NCBI RefSeq assembly: GCF_000280905.1
Contig: NZ_ALAP01000019.1
Coordinates: 62,001-126,000, forward strand
Reading direction: 5' to 3'
Length of the DNA stretch: 64,000 bases
From: Streptomyces sp. AA1529
GTDB taxonomy: Bacteria; Actinomycetota; Actinomycetes; Streptomycetales; Streptomycetaceae
Shown one piece after another: positions 1-9,470 of the stretch. The translations under genes were made by a program, and so were the position numbers. The stretch's first letter is position 1; each line of letters starts with the position of its first letter. Below the pieces are notes generated by a model, which ran no database searches, was not told the origin of the DNA, and saw nothing but the letters and a program-made list of their open reading frames with translations.

Positions 1-146
1 CCGACCAGGAGGTGCCCATCGAGCTGTCCCGCCGCTACGCCAACAACTGGGGCGCCCGGCTGCACCTGCTGCCCGGCGTGGGCCACTACGCGCCCATCAT
101 CCCGCGCACCCCGGCCTTCGACGTGCTCGTCAGGTCGCTGCGCTAG
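1..146 (+). CDS. alpha/beta hydrolase, C-terminal end only (partial)
   Basis: An open frame runs in from the left edge (codons from base 3) and stops with TAG at 144-146. The 47 visible residues end a protein and contain LHLLPGVGHYAPIIP. This matches the region around the catalytic histidine of alpha/beta-hydrolase-fold enzymes, which typically reads 'pG.GH....P'. The preceding D-QEVPIE stretch fits the usual acid-containing loop. The substrate cannot be told from this fragment. The fold call rests on a short motif, so confidence is moderate. Confidence 0.6.
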   Translation, partial: DQEVPIELSRRYANNWGARLHLLPGVGHYAPIIPRTPAFDVLVRSLR

Positions 147-253
147 CCCCCGGGCCCCACCCGTCCGCATCCGCGGCGCACCCGCGTCCGGCCCCGCGCG
201 GGGCGCGGGGCCGGAGCAGGCGGGCGCGCGGGGCGCCCTGCTGAGCGGCGGAC

Positions 254-508
254 TCAGTCGAGCTCGAGCTCGCCGATGGCGAGGCCGCTGTTGATGTGCG
301 TCACCACGTTGTCGTGGATGTGGTTGCTCTGGAACGACTTCACGGACGTGGTGTCGTTGTCGCTGCTGCTCACTCGCGCGTTCAGGATGTGGTCGCTGAA
401 GTCCTGCGCGTACGAGTTCCAGGAGTTGCCGGCGAAGGCGGTGCCCGCCGAGCCGAGGACGGCGGCGGTCGCCAGGACGGCGGCTGCGGTCGCGGTGCGG
501 ATGCGCAT
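254..508 (-). CDS. small secreted protein of unknown function
   Basis: This 84-residue protein starts at the ATG at 508, which has AAGGAG 7 nt upstream. An upstream in-frame Met would destroy the signal peptide. Residues 1-29 form a clean Sec signal: MRIR, then an Ala/Val-rich core, then a likely cleavage after GTAFA. The mature part is about 55 residues, polar, rich in Asn, Ser, Asp and His, and has no cysteine. It is not a chaplin, because no chaplin motif is visible. No family was recognised. It stands alone, convergent with the hydrolase end. Confidence 0.75.
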   Translation of the reverse strand: MRIRTATAAAVLATAAVLGSAGTAFAGNSWNSYAQDFSDHILNARVSSSDNDTTSVKSFQSNHIHDNVVTHINSGLAIGELELD

Positions 509-799
509 GGGTGCTCCTTGCGGGTCTGGTGCGCGGTCTCGCGCGGTTCTGGCTGTGCGTCGAGACCTCTTCCACACCACGCACCGGAACGATCATCATT
601 AGTCCGTACGTGCCGCTCATCTACCCCGCACGGGCGCCTGCCGGCCATCCGGCACCTGAGCCGACCGGGGGTGCGGGTGGGGCCCTGCGGCCACCTCTCG
701 CGACCTCGCCGTCGGCCTCGCGGCCGCCGCCGCCACCGCGCTCTCGCACGGTGCGGCGGCGCTGCTGCGGCCCCGGCGCGGCCGGCGGGGTCAGCGGGG

Positions 800-1393
800 T
801 CAGCGGGCGTAGTTCTTCAGCGTCTCCGTCTCCAGCGTGAACCCGACCGGCTCGGGGAGCACCACCGCTTCACCGAAGGACGCGGTGTGCAGGTCGCGGT
901 AGCGGCCCGCTTCCCGGTCCGGGTTGCTGTGGACGACGACTTCGTACCGGTCGCGGTCGACGAGGAGACAGACCGGGATGCCGGCTGCGGCGTACGCGGC
1001 GGGCTTCTCCTGCCGGTCGCGCCGGTCGCGCCGGTCGGTGTCGGAGTCGTAGGAGGTGACCTCCACGGTCATCAGCACACCCGCGGGATCGGCCCACTCG
1101 CCCTGGTCCGCGAAATAGTCGATGGGTACCAGGGAGCCGTCCGGGCGTGCCCTCCCCTTCCGATAGGTGCCGACCTTCAGCCCTTGGGTGGGATCCAGGT
1201 CCAGATCGGGGCGGGACTGCATGCACTGCCTCAGCAGCCACATGATGAGGGCTGCGTGAGCTCCGTCCGGCACGGCTTTCTCTCCGACATGTCCGTCGAT
1301 GAACTCCAACGTGACGGTCTCGGGGGCGGTGGAGGCGAGCCGTTCGAACTCCTCCGCCGTCATGTGAGACGTGCGCTCGGCCATCACCGTCAT
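800..1393 (-). CDS. Uma2 family endonuclease-like protein (DUF820)
   Basis: The protein has 197 residues from ATG at 1393, preceded by GGAAGGAGG; a second ATG lies three codons further in. Family-typical features appear in order: the MTAEEFERL N-terminus, a 'PDGSLVPID' strand, the acidic 'MTVEVTSYDSDTDRRDR' strand followed by 'EKPAAYAAAGIPVCLLVDRD'. These match the PD-(D/E)XK-like core of Uma2 proteins, which are abundant in Streptomyces and cyanobacteria. Their substrate is unknown and nuclease activity is mostly inferred from the fold. A second Uma2 gene lies at 56.3 kb. Confidence 0.85.
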   Translation of the reverse strand: MTVMAERTSHMTAEEFERLASTAPETVTLEFIDGHVGEKAVPDGAHAALIMWLLRQCMQSRPDLDLDPTQGLKVGTYRKGRARPDGSLVPIDYFADQGEWADPAGVLMTVEVTSYDSDTDRRDRRDRQEKPAAYAAAGIPVCLLVDRDRYEVVVHSNPDREAGRYRDLHTASFGEAVVLPEPVGFTLETETLKNYAR

Positions 1394-1456
1394 GTTGCAC
1401 CTCCTTCCAGGCGAAAGCCAGCCTCGCCCGGCCGGACCCGGCACCGGGGACGATCT

Positions 1457-2752
1457 TCACACTTTCACTTGCACGGGCGAACGGCGCGCGTCCCGGGCGT
1501 CGCCGAGGACGCACACGCCGACCGCCACCGCCAGGAACGCCGCGGCGGCGGCGAGCAGCGCCGTCTCGTAGTAGCCGCCGCTCATCACCTGTGCCGCGAC
1601 CCGACCGGCGGCGGTGCCCGCGACCGCGGCGGCGGCCAGCCGCAGCAGCAGCCGCCCGGGAGTGGCCGCGGCCGCGGTGAGCGTGTCCCGCAGCGCGAGA
1701 GCCGCGGCCACCGCGCCGAGCAGCAGTCCGGCGCCGGCCGCCAGCGCCGGGGTGCCGAAGACGACGCCGTACCGCACGGCCAGGGCCGGGGCGAAGAACA
1801 GCAGCAGGAAGCGGCGCAGGGCGTGGCCGAGGAAGGCGACGGCGGGTCCCGCGTCCGGGCCGGTGCGCAGCCGCCGGTCGGCCGCCCGGCATCCGGCGAG
1901 GACGAGGGCGCATCCGGCGACGAAGGGCAGCCGCGCCTCCAGCCGTCCCAGGTTGTAGAGGAGCAGCGTGTCGTAGGCGAGCAGGACGAGTCCGCCGAAG
2001 GAGGCGAGGGACCCGAGGAAGAGCAGCAGCCGCCCCGCGGACAGCGGCGCCGGGTCCGGCGGGCGGCCGGGTGCTCCGCGTCGGGCCGCCGCCGCCAGCA
2101 GCGGCGGGGTCACCAGTGCGGACGCGCACCGGATCAGCAGATCGTCCGTCGTCCACGGGTTGCGCAGGTCCCATTCGACGGCGCAGAAGACCGCCGTGTA
2201 CGCGAGCGCGGCGACCACCAGCAGCGGGGAGGCCAATACCTGGCGGTACAGCCGGTCGTCCAGCCAGCGCAGCACCACCGCGAAGGCCAGTAGTACGAGC
2301 GGGAGTTCCAGGGCGGCCTGGACCCGGAGCACGGAGCCGGCCAGCGCCTCGGGCCAGGGCCAGTGCGCCGCGAGCCGGGTCGGCGGCCAGTCCGCCGCGG
2401 GCAGTTCGAACCAGCCGGGCGGCAGATACCGCGCGACGAAGCCGGGGTCGCCGCCGTGCACCCGCCGGATGTACACCACGACGGCGATCTGGTTCAGCAG
2501 TACCGCGCCGACCAGCAGCCCGAGCAGCCCGAGCGGTCCCGGCACCCGGCGGGACGGGCCCGCGCCGGGCGCGGAGCGCCGCCGTCCCTGCCGGGCACCC
2601 ACACCGTGCGGCGGTCCGGCGGACGGGTCGGCCGGCGGCTCGGCGCGCGGGCCGGGCAGCCACCGGGCGGTCGCGGCGAGCGGGAGCCGGGTGGCGAGGG
2701 CGAGGGCGAGGAGGACGGACACGACGACGGTGCCGTCCACGGCGAGTTGCAC
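1457..2752 (-). CDS. polytopic membrane protein of unknown function
   Basis: The protein has 431 residues starting at ATG 2752. It alternates hydrophobic blocks with Arg/Pro-rich loops, giving about ten likely transmembrane helices. The first is at residues 6-28 and others fall near 73-95, 145-165, 172-193, 243-268, 308-352 and 370-416. The second half is almost continuous membrane. No transporter signature or enzyme motif was recognised. It lies downstream of purA on the same strand after a gap of about 100 bases, so it could be co-transcribed, but no functional link is evident. Confidence 0.7.
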   Translation of the reverse strand: MQLAVDGTVVVSVLLALALATRLPLAATARWLPGPRAEPPADPSAGPPHGVGARQGRRRSAPGAGPSRRVPGPLGLLGLLVGAVLLNQIAVVVYIRRVHGGDPGFVARYLPPGWFELPAADWPPTRLAAHWPWPEALAGSVLRVQAALELPLVLLAFAVVLRWLDDRLYRQVLASPLLVVAALAYTAVFCAVEWDLRNPWTTDDLLIRCASALVTPPLLAAAARRGAPGRPPDPAPLSAGRLLLFLGSLASFGGLVLLAYDTLLLYNLGRLEARLPFVAGCALVLAGCRAADRRLRTGPDAGPAVAFLGHALRRFLLLFFAPALAVRYGVVFGTPALAAGAGLLLGAVAAALALRDTLTAAAATPGRLLLRLAAAAVAGTAAGRVAAQVMSGGYYETALLAAAAAFLAVAVGVCVLGDARDARRSPVQVKV

Positions 2753-2851
2753 GCGGTGCAGCGTAGTGGCGCGCCCCGCCGCCGCACGGTCCGGGTCGTG
2801 CGGCGGCGGGCCGGCAGGCCGCGGGTGCGGGGAGCCGGCGAGCCGGGGGGC

Positions 2852-4135
2852 TCAGAGGAAGGAGTTGATCTCGATCGTCTCGTCGCGGCCCGGGCCGACG
2901 CCGACGGCGGAGATGGGGGCTCCGGACATCTCCTCCAGCGTCTTCACGTACGCCTGGGCGTTCTTGGGGAGGTCCCCGAAGGTCTTCGCCTTGGTGATGT
3001 CCTCGCTCCAGCCCGGCAGGTACTCGTAGACCGGCTGGGCGTGGTGGAAGTCGCTCTGGTTGTAGGGCAGCTCGGTGGTGCGCTCGCCGTCGATCTCGTA
3101 GGCGACGCACACCGGGATCTGCTCCCAGCCGGTGAGCACGTCCAGCTTGGTGAGGAAGAAGTCGGTCAGTCCGTTGACGCGGGTCGCGTAGCGGGCGATG
3201 ACCGCGTCGAACCAGCCGCAGCGCCGGTTGCGGCCCGTGGTGACGCCGAACTCGCCGCCGATGCGGCGCAGCGCCTCGCCGTCGTCGTCGAACAGCTCCG
3301 TCGGGAACGGCCCCGCACCCACCCGCGTGGTGTACGCCTTCAGGATGCCGATGACCCGGTTGATCTTCGTCGGGCCGACGCCGGCGCCGGTGCAGGCGCC
3401 GCCCGCGGTCGGGTTGGAGGAGGTGACGAACGGGTAGGTGCCGTGGTCCACGTCCAGCAGCGTGCCCTGGCCGCCCTCGAACAGGACGACCTTGCCCTCG
3501 TCGATGGCGTCGTTGAGGATCAGCGTGGTGTCGGCGACGAAGCCCTTGAGCTGCTCCGCGTAGCCCAGCAGCTCCTCGGTCGCCTGCTGCGGGGAGATCG
3601 CGCGGCGGTTGTAGAGCTTGGCGAGCACCTGGTTCTTGAAGTCGAGCGCGGCCTCGACCTTCTGCAGCAGGATCGACTCGTCGAACAGGTCCTGGACCCG
3701 GATGCCGACCCGGTTGATCTTGTCGGCGTAGCTCGGGCCGATGCCCCGGCCGGTGGTCCCGATCCGGCGCTTGCCCAGGAACCGTTCCGTCGTCTTGTCG
3801 AGCGTCGCGTGATACGGCGTGATCAGGTGCGCGTTACCGCTCACCAGCAGCTTGGAGGTGTCGACGCCGCGCTCCTGGAGCCCGCTCAGCTCGGAGAGCA
3901 GGACCGAGGGGTCGACGACGACGCCGTTGCCGATGACCGGGGTGCACCCCGGCGAGAGGATCCCGGAAGGGAGGAGGTGCAGCGCGTACTTCTGGTCGCC
4001 GACGACGACCGTGTGGCCGGCGTTGTTGCCGCCCTGGTAGCGCACCACATAGTCCACGGAGCCGCCGAGCAGGTCGGTGGCCTTTCCCTTGCCTTCGTCA
4101 CCCCACTGAGCACCGAGCAGCACAAGTGCGGGCAC
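2852..4135 (-). CDS. purA: adenylosuccinate synthetase
   Basis: PurA condenses IMP with aspartate at the expense of GTP, the first step from IMP to AMP. The start is GTG at 4135 with GGAAGGGG upstream, giving 427 residues, the normal family length. Visible motifs are the N-terminal P-loop-like GDEGKGK (residues 12-18) with the catalytic Asp, GNNAGHTVV, the IMP-binding [10 protein letters not shown], and [14 protein letters not shown]. All are intact, so the enzyme should be active. It is the only pur gene on the minus strand here and is divergent from the DAGK-like gene. A leader of about 130 nt carrying a hairpin precedes it. Confidence 0.97.
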   Translation of the reverse strand: MPALVLLGAQWGDEGKGKATDLLGGSVDYVVRYQGGNNAGHTVVVGDQKYALHLLPSGILSPGCTPVIGNGVVVDPSVLLSELSGLQERGVDTSKLLVSGNAHLITPYHATLDKTTERFLGKRRIGTTGRGIGPSYADKINRVGIRVQDLFDESILLQKVEAALDFKNQVLAKLYNRRAISPQQATEELLGYAEQLKGFVADTTLILNDAIDEGKVVLFEGGQGTLLDVDHGTYPFVTSSNPTAGGACTGAGVGPTKINRVIGILKAYTTRVGAGPFPTELFDDDGEALRRIGGEFGVTTGRNRRCGWFDAVIARYATRVNGLTDFFLTKLDVLTGWEQIPVCVAYEIDGERTTELPYNQSDFHHAQPVYEYLPGWSEDITKAKTFGDLPKNAQAYVKTLEEMSGAPISAVGVGPGRDETIEINSFL

Positions 4136-4230
4136 AGGCGTACACCCCTTCCGGGCGGGGCATGTCCCACGTGCGGTGGCGCCGATCGGCACCCTCGCAA
4201 GAGCCGCAGTCCGGTACCCCAGATAGAGGA

Positions 4231-4275
4231 AGCCCCTGGCGCAACAGCGGCAGGGGCTCTTGCACCGAGAGATTA
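4231..4275 (-). promoter_or_regulatory. probable purA promoter -10 element and leader hairpin
   Basis: On the minus strand TAATCT (4270-4275) is a good -10 candidate for purA. It would place the transcription start near 4263 and a leader of about 128 nt. Just inside that leader, AGCCCCTG (4231-4238 and its complement at 4251-4258) forms an 8-bp stem with a 12-nt loop. No U-run follows, so it is not a classical terminator. Whether it regulates purA is unknown. Confidence 0.4.
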
Positions 4276-4439
4276 CCGAACAATTCTCCCGGGTGACGAA
4301 CAGGGGAGTGCTCCGGCCCGGACGGGCGTACGAACCAGTACCGCCGCAGCACCGTGAGTACCGTCGCAACCACCGTTCGGGATCACCCGTACCACCCGTC
4401 GCAACCATCCGGATCCCTCCGGATTCATGAGGAAGGACC

Positions 4440-5471
4440 GTGGTGTCGGCTCCAGATTCCGCGAGGCCCCCCGCGGGCGTGGCCCGGGCCGCCGCAGGCA
4501 CCTGCTCCAGGAGCTGGGAGGAGGTTCCGCTGCTCCTGGTCGTCGATCCCGTCGCCCGGCTCACGGATGCCGAGTCCGTACGCATCGCACGCGATGTGCT
4601 GCGTGCGGCGACACCGGGTCTCAAGCTGTGCCTGCCCGACGACCCCGCGCAGACGCCGCGGCTGCTGGCCCGGCGCGGCAGCAGACGCCCCGTCCTGGTC
4701 GGTGACGACCGCGCCCTGCTGCACGCGGTCCGGTATCTGCACGGGGAGCGCGCGCTGGGGGCCACGGCGCTGTCGGTGGTGCCCGTGGGCGACGGTCCCT
4801 CGGTCGCCCTGGCGCGCAGCCTCGGACTGCCGCTGGACGCGGTCTCGGCCGCCCGTGCGGTGCTGCGCGGCAACCCGCACCCCATGGATCTGCTGGTCGA
4901 CGACGAGGACGGCGTCGTGCTGGGCGGGGTGCGCACCGAAGCCTCCCCGGCCGTGCGTCCGCCGCGCCGCGAGGAGCGCGCCGAGCCGGACGCGGACGGT
5001 GCCGGGCAGCCCGGGCAGTGGCGGCGGATGTACCAGGCCCTGGCGCGCACGATGCTCGCCCACGGGCGCGGGAGGGCGTCCGGGGAGCACGGCGGGCCGC
5101 CCCCGGCGGCCCCGGGGCGGCCCGTGCCGTCGTCGCCGCCCGCTTTCCGCCGGCCGCCGGTGCGCGGCGGCCAGCGGCTGCGGGTGGAGGCGGACGGCAC
5201 GGTGGTGGCCGGTCCGGACCGGCCGGTGACGGATGTGACGGTGCGGACGACCGGGACCGGCGGGCTCGCCGAGGTGTCCGTCCAGCCGCTGGCGGGCACG
5301 CCGTTGCGGGTGCGGGCGCACACCGTCACGGTGTCCGCGCCGGAGGGGTTCCCGGGGTTCCGCTACCGTGCCGACGCGGACGCCGACTCCGGGGCTCCGG
5401 CGGCTCCCGCCGCGTCGCGTACCTGGACCGTGCTGCCCCGGGCCTGGCACCTGGTGCTTCCGGAGGGGTGA
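4440..5471 (+). CDS. diacylglycerol kinase catalytic domain-like protein (degenerate)
   Basis: The protein has 343 residues from GTG 4440, with AGGAAGG immediately upstream; GTG 4443 is an equal alternative. Residues 28-150 follow the DAGK/NAD-kinase-like fold: a '[10 protein letters not shown]' first strand, a '[18 protein letters not shown]' segment in the position of the GGDGT loop, and '[19 protein letters not shown]' in the position of the family's 'P.GTGNDlAr.lG'. The diagnostic GGDGT and GTGN residues are not conserved. The C-terminal 150 residues contain a Pro/Arg-rich linker and a beta-rich end. I recall DAGK-like genes next to purA in other streptomycetes. Kinase activity is doubtful. 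Confidence 0.65.
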   Translation: MVSAPDSARPPAGVARAAAGTCSRSWEEVPLLLVVDPVARLTDAESVRIARDVLRAATPGLKLCLPDDPAQTPRLLARRGSRRPVLVGDDRALLHAVRYLHGERALGATALSVVPVGDGPSVALARSLGLPLDAVSAARAVLRGNPHPMDLLVDDEDGVVLGGVRTEASPAVRPPRREERAEPDADGAGQPGQWRRMYQALARTMLAHGRGRASGEHGGPPPAAPGRPVPSSPPAFRRPPVRGGQRLRVEADGTVVAGPDRPVTDVTVRTTGTGGLAEVSVQPLAGTPLRVRAHTVTVSAPEGFPGFRYRADADADSGAPAAPAASRTWTVLPRAWHLVLPEG

Positions 5472-5535
5472 GCCGCTCCGGTCCGGGTCGCCCGGGTACG
5501 GGCGCGGGTGCCTGTCGCCCGGGCGCGGGTGCCGG

Positions 5536-6126
5536 TCATTCGGCCTGCCGGCGGGCGTGCCAGCGGTTGAGCATGTCCTCCAGACCGGTGCGCATGAACT
5601 CCAGGAACTCCGCGCTCTCCCGCACCCGGCGTCCGCCGGGCGTGTCGGCGCCGAGGTCGTCCGCGCCGGTGTTCAGGGTGCCCAGCCACCGTGCGAGGAC
5701 GTGGTCGCGGCTGAGCAGGCTGGTGTACCAGACGTCCTGGTGCAGTATGTAGCGCTCGCGGCGGGAGCCGGGGTCGCGCTGCCGGGAGACCAGCGCGACC
5801 TGGGAGAGGTAGCGCACGGCCCCGGAGATGGCGGCGGGACTGGCCTGGAGCCGGTCGCCGAGTTCGGCGGAGGTGAGGGCGCCCTCCTCGGAGGCGAGCA
5901 GGCAGGCGAAGACGCGGGACGCCATGCGCTGCATGCCCGCCTCGGTGAGGTCGGCGGCGAACCGTTCGACGAAGGGGGACACCCTCGTGCGGTAGTCCGC
6001 CACCTCCGGGCGGTCCGCAGTCGTCCGGCGGTCCGCAGTCGTCCGGCGGTCCTCTGTCGCCTTGCGGTCCTCTGCCGTCCGGCGGTCCTCTGTCGTCCGG
6101 TCGTCCGCCGCGGAGTCGTCTGACAC
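5536..6126 (-). CDS. GbsR/MarR-type winged-helix regulator
   Basis: The protein has 196 residues. Residues 1-42 are a low-complexity tail made of repeated DRRTT/EDRRT units. The winged-helix follows: 'ASRVFACLLASEEGALTSAELGDRLQASPAAISGAVRYLSQV', then the wing 'RQRDPGSRRERYILHQD'. The C-terminal helices would serve dimerisation. The arrangement matches GbsR-like MarR proteins that are divergent from ABC exporters in Streptomyces. A perfect 16-bp palindrome lies in the 101-bp gap to that exporter. It most likely represses itself and the exporter; the ligand is unknown. Confidence 0.88.
   Translation of the reverse strand: MSDDSAADDRTTEDRRTAEDRKATEDRRTTADRRTTADRPEVADYRTRVSPFVERFAADLTEAGMQRMASRVFACLLASEEGALTSAELGDRLQASPAAISGAVRYLSQVALVSRQRDPGSRRERYILHQDVWYTSLLSRDHVLARWLGTLNTGADDLGADTPGGRRVRESAEFLEFMRTGLEDMLNRWHARRQAE
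6010..6100 (-). repeat. five tandem 18-bp units inside the regulator's N-terminus
   Basis: Five consecutive 18-bp units begin at 6011, 6029, 6047, 6065 and 6083. The first two are identical (CGGTCCGCAGTCGTCCGG) and the others differ by a few bases. They encode six-residue DRRTTA/EDRRT-like repeats in the regulator. Unit number is likely to vary between strains by replication slippage. Confidence 0.85.
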
Positions 6127-6191
6127 GTCTGCCCGTCTCTTCCCGTTCTTCCCGCCCAGGGGCCTGCGGAAGATCCTAACGCTTCCTTAAC

Positions 6192-6220
6192 TTCACAAAT
6201 TTGTGAAATGAGCGTAGCTT
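6192..6220 (+). promoter_or_regulatory. palindromic operator overlapping a leaderless promoter of the ABC exporter
   Basis: TTCACAAATTTGTGAA (6192-6207) is a perfect 16-bp palindrome in an AT-rich island between the divergent regulator and exporter. TTCACA (6192-6197), 17 bp, then TAGCTT (6215-6220) forms a plausible promoter. TAGCTT is followed after 7 nt directly by the ATG at 6228, which suggests a leaderless transcript. The operator therefore covers the -35 box, the geometry expected for repression. Confidence 0.7.
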
Positions 6221-6227
6221 CCAAATC

Positions 6228-7256
6228 ATGAACGCGTCCACGACCGCGACCGCCCGCCCCTCCGCGGCGCCCCCCGGCACGGCCATCTCCGTGTCCGCCC
6301 TCGTCAAGACCTTCGGCACGGCCCGCGCCCTGGACGGGCTGGACCTGGAGGTCGCCACCGGCGAGGTGCACGGCTTCCTCGGCCCGAACGGGGCGGGCAA
6401 GTCCACCACCCTGCGCATCCTGCTGGGCCTCCTGCGTGCCGACAGCGGCACCGCGCGGCTGCTCGGCGCCGACCCCTGGCACGACGCGGTGGCCCTGCAC
6501 CGGCGACTCGCCTACGTACCCGGCGACGTCGAACTGTGGCCCAACCTCACCGGCGGGGAGGCCGTCGACCTGCTCGCGCGGCTGCGCGGCGGCATCGACC
6601 CGGCGAAGCGGGCCGCACTGGTCGAGCGCTTCGATCTCGACCCGACCAAGAAGGGCCGCAGCTACTCCAAGGGCAACCGGCAGAAGGTCGCGCTCGTCGC
6701 GGCGCTCGCCTCGGACGCCGAACTGCTGCTGCTGGACGAGCCGACCTCGGGGCTCGACCCGCTGATGGAGGTCGTCTTCCAGGACGTCATCCTCGAGGCG
6801 AAGGCCGAGGGCCGCACCGTCCTGCTCTCCAGCCACATCCTGTCCCAGGTCGAGAAGCTCTGCGACCGGGTCAGCATCGTCCGGCTCGGCAGGACCGTGC
6901 AGTCCGGGTCGCTCGACGAGATGCGCCACCTCACCCGCACCACCATCGAGGCGGAGGCCGACGGCCCCCTCGACGGACTCCGCGAGCTGCCCGGCGTCCA
7001 CAATCTGCGGACGGAGGGCGGCCGGGCGCACTTCGCCGTCGACGGCGGACACCTCGACGCCGTCGTACGCCACCTCGGCGGGCTCGGTCTGCGCAGCCTC
7101 GTCAGCCACCCGCCCACCCTGGAGGAGCTGATGCTGCGGCACTACGGCGACGACCTGACCGGCCGCGGCCACCCGGTGCCGCACCCGGCCGCGGCCGGGG
7201 GCACCGCCGGCTCCGAGGCCGGCTCCGACGGCGCGCGGGAAGGCGGCCCGCGATGA
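6228..7256 (+). CDS. ABC exporter, ATP-binding protein
   Basis: The protein has 342 residues and a complete nucleotide-binding domain: Walker [10 protein letters not shown] (about residues 47-55), a signature-like YSKGNRQKV replacing LSGGQ, Walker [14 protein letters not shown], and the H-loop SSHIL. The C-terminal 110 residues are the accessory domain typical of DrrA/CcmA-type exporters. It overlaps the permease gene by ATGA at 7253, so the two are translationally coupled. No ribosome binding site is visible and the start appears leaderless. It is likely an exporter of a drug or lipid-like compound controlled by the adjacent GbsR-type protein. Confidence 0.93.
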   Translation: MNASTTATARPSAAPPGTAISVSALVKTFGTARALDGLDLEVATGEVHGFLGPNGAGKSTTLRILLGLLRADSGTARLLGADPWHDAVALHRRLAYVPGDVELWPNLTGGEAVDLLARLRGGIDPAKRAALVERFDLDPTKKGRSYSKGNRQKVALVAALASDAELLLLDEPTSGLDPLMEVVFQDVILEAKAEGRTVLLSSHILSQVEKLCDRVSIVRLGRTVQSGSLDEMRHLTRTTIEAEADGPLDGLRELPGVHNLRTEGGRAHFAVDGGHLDAVVRHLGGLGLRSLVSHPPTLEELMLRHYGDDLTGRGHPVPHPAAAGGTAGSEAGSDGAREGGPR

Positions 7257-8920
7257 GCACCGCGACCCGAGCCGCACCGGCCCGCACCGGGACCGGAGCC
7301 GGGCAGGACGGGCCGGGCGGCGGTGCGCTCACCGGAACCGGCGTGCTCCTCCGCTTCGCCCTGCGCCGCGACCGGGTGCGGCTGCCCGTGTGGCTGGCGG
7401 CGGTGCTCCTGGTCACCCTCTCCAGCCTCCAGCAGGCCACGGACCTGGCGCCCGACGGCCCCGCCGAGGCCGCCGACACGGCCGCGACCCTCGGCGGCCC
7501 CGCCATGCTCGCCATGACCGGCCCCGAGCACTACCTCGCCGACCCCACCCCCGCCGCCGTGCTCAGCATGCTGGTGCTCGGCTACGGCGCCGTCCTGGTC
7601 GGGCTGCTGAACGTGCTGACCGTCGTCCGGCACACCCGCGCCGACGAGGAGACCGGCATCGCCGAACTCCTCCGCTCCGGCGTCGTCGGCCGGCACGCCA
7701 CCCTCACCGCGGCCCTCGCCACCGCGGCGGCCGCCGACGCGGTGCTCGGCCTGCTGCTCGCCGCTCTGCTGCCCGCCACGGGCCTCGGCGGCGCCACGGC
7801 GGGCGGTGCCCTGCTCTACGGCGCCGCGCTCACCACCGTCGGCCTGGTCTTCGCGGGCGTCGCCGCCGTGACCGTGCAGCTCTCCCCGTACGGCAGAACC
7901 GCCACCGGGGCGGCGCTGGCCGCGCTGGGCGCCGCCTACGCGCTGCGGGCCGCGGGCGACGTCGGACCCGACGCACTCTCCTGGTGCTCCCCCATCGGCT
8001 GGATCCAGCGCAGCTACCCCTTCGCCGACGACCGCTGGTGGCCGCTGCTGCCCGCACTCGCGCTGGCCGCCGGTGCCGCGGCCGCCGGATATCTGCTCAG
8101 CACCCGGCGCGACGTGGGCGCCGGACTGCTGCCGCCCCGGACGGGCCGGGCCGGAGCGTCCGCGGCCCTCACCCACCCGGTCGGCTTCGCCGTCCGGCTG
8201 CACCGCGGACTGTTCGCCGGGTTCGCCGCGGCGCTGCTGGTGCTCGGCGCGATGTACGGCTCGCTCCTGGGCGGTGTCGGGGACATGCTCAAGGATCTGG
8301 ACGAGGTCCGCGAGGCGCTCCGCGAGGCGGGCGGCACGCTGGTCGAGTCATTCGCCGCCACGATCCTGCTGATCGTCGCCGTCGTCGCGTCGCTGTTCGT
8401 GGTGCTGGTCGCGCTGCGGCCGCGCGCCGAGGAGACCTCCGGGCGGGCCGAACCCCTGCTGGCCACCGGTCTGTCCCGGTCCCGCTGGCTCGGCTCGCAC
8501 CTGGTGGCCGCACTGGGCCTGGGCACCCTCGTGCTGCTGCTGGGCTCCCTCTCGCTGGCCCTGACGGGCGCCGCCGCCACGCACGACGGCGACCTGGGGG
8601 TGCGGCTGCTGGGCGGCGGCCTGGCCTACGCCCCCGCGCTGTGGGTGACCGGCGGGGCCGCCGCCCTGGTGTACGGCTGGGCGCCCCGCGCGACCCCGCT
8701 GGCCTGGGCCGTCCCCGCCTACGGGTTCGGCGTCGGCTATCTGGGCGCGTTCCTCGGCCTGCCGGACGTCTTCGGCGACTTCTCCCCCTTCGGCCACGTC
8801 CCGCAGCTCCCCGCCGCGGAGCTGCGCTGGACCCCACTGGTCCTCCTGACGCTGCTGGCCGCCGCCCTGATCGCCGCGGGGCTGGCGGGGTTCCGGCGCC
8901 GGGACCTGGACTCGAAGTAG
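7253..8920 (+). CDS. ABC exporter permease (large antibiotic-exporter type)
   Basis: The permease has 555 residues and starts in the ATGA overlap with the ATPase gene. It is mostly hydrophobic, with about 12 membrane segments in two similar halves: residues 38-56, 95-115, 135-165 and 178-200 in the first, and a second block from about 310 to the end. Size and two-half layout match the permeases of Streptomyces antibiotic efflux systems rather than the short 250-residue ABC-2 type seen at 24.9 kb. It forms the membrane part of the exporter with the upstream ATPase. The substrate is not predictable. Confidence 0.85.
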   Translation: MSTATRAAPARTGTGAGQDGPGGGALTGTGVLLRFALRRDRVRLPVWLAAVLLVTLSSLQQATDLAPDGPAEAADTAATLGGPAMLAMTGPEHYLADPTPAAVLSMLVLGYGAVLVGLLNVLTVVRHTRADEETGIAELLRSGVVGRHATLTAALATAAAADAVLGLLLAALLPATGLGGATAGGALLYGAALTTVGLVFAGVAAVTVQLSPYGRTATGAALAALGAAYALRAAGDVGPDALSWCSPIGWIQRSYPFADDRWWPLLPALALAAGAAAAGYLLSTRRDVGAGLLPPRTGRAGASAALTHPVGFAVRLHRGLFAGFAAALLVLGAMYGSLLGGVGDMLKDLDEVREALREAGGTLVESFAATILLIVAVVASLFVVLVALRPRAEETSGRAEPLLATGLSRSRWLGSHLVAALGLGTLVLLLGSLSLALTGAAATHDGDLGVRLLGGGLAYAPALWVTGGAAALVYGWAPRATPLAWAVPAYGFGVGYLGAFLGLPDVFGDFSPFGHVPQLPAAELRWTPLVLLTLLAAALIAAGLAGFRRRDLDSK

Positions 8921-8993
8921 GACGGCGGGGCCTGGGGCCCGGGGCGGGGCGCGGCGGCCGGGCGGGGTGCGGGTCCGCGTGGCGGCGGGCCGG

Positions 8994-9470
8994 TCAGGTC
9001 TCCGGCTGGAGCGCCGCCATCGCGCCCGAGAGCCGGCGCAGTGCCTCGGCGACCCGGACGAACTCCGGGTCGCCGCCCAGTTCCTCGCTCAGCCGCCGGG
9101 CCAGCTCGGCGTGCCCGGGGTCGATACCCGCCACGGCGGTGCGGCCCGCGGGTGTGGGGGCGAGCAGTTTGGCCCGCCGGTGGGCCGGATTGGGTTCGTA
9201 CGCCGCGAGGCCGCGCTCCACCAGGAGGTCGGCGATCCGCTGGACGCTCTGCCGGGTGATGCCCATGGCGCGGGCTATCCCGGAGACGGGCAGCGGCTCG
9301 CGGAGCACGGCGCCGAGCACCTGCCACCACGCTGCGGTCAGTCCGGCCGGGCGGGCGAGTACTTCGGCGGCGGCGAGGAACTGGCCGTTGAGCCGGAAGA
9401 CGGCCAGTGCGGTCTCGCTCAGCAGCTCGATGTCCCGCGGGCGGCCGTCCGCGTCCGCCGCACCGCTCAT
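8994..9470 (-). CDS. MarR family transcriptional regulator
   Basis: The protein has 158 residues and the MarR winged-helix: 'LTAAWWQVLGAVLREPLPVSGIARAMGITRQSVQRIADLLVERGL', then the wing with 'PNPAHRRAKLLAPTPAGR'. Its ATG lies inside the stop of the DJ-1/PfpI gene (ATGA at 9467-9470), so the two are translationally coupled and share the promoter at 10.1 kb. That promoter carries two operator-like palindromes, consistent with autoregulation. No cysteine-based redox switch is obvious. It probably senses a small molecule or stress related to the DJ-1 partner. Confidence 0.93.
   Translation of the reverse strand: MSGAADADGRPRDIELLSETALAVFRLNGQFLAAAEVLARPAGLTAAWWQVLGAVLREPLPVSGIARAMGITRQSVQRIADLLVERGLAAYEPNPAHRRAKLLAPTPAGRTAVAGIDPGHAELARRLSEELGGDPEFVRVAEALRRLSGAMAALQPET

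Noticed and set aside
296..2293. A 665-codon plus-strand frame across the first genes
   Set aside because: It overlaps the secreted protein, the Uma2 gene and the membrane protein on the other strand, with Arg/Gly-rich nonsense composition.
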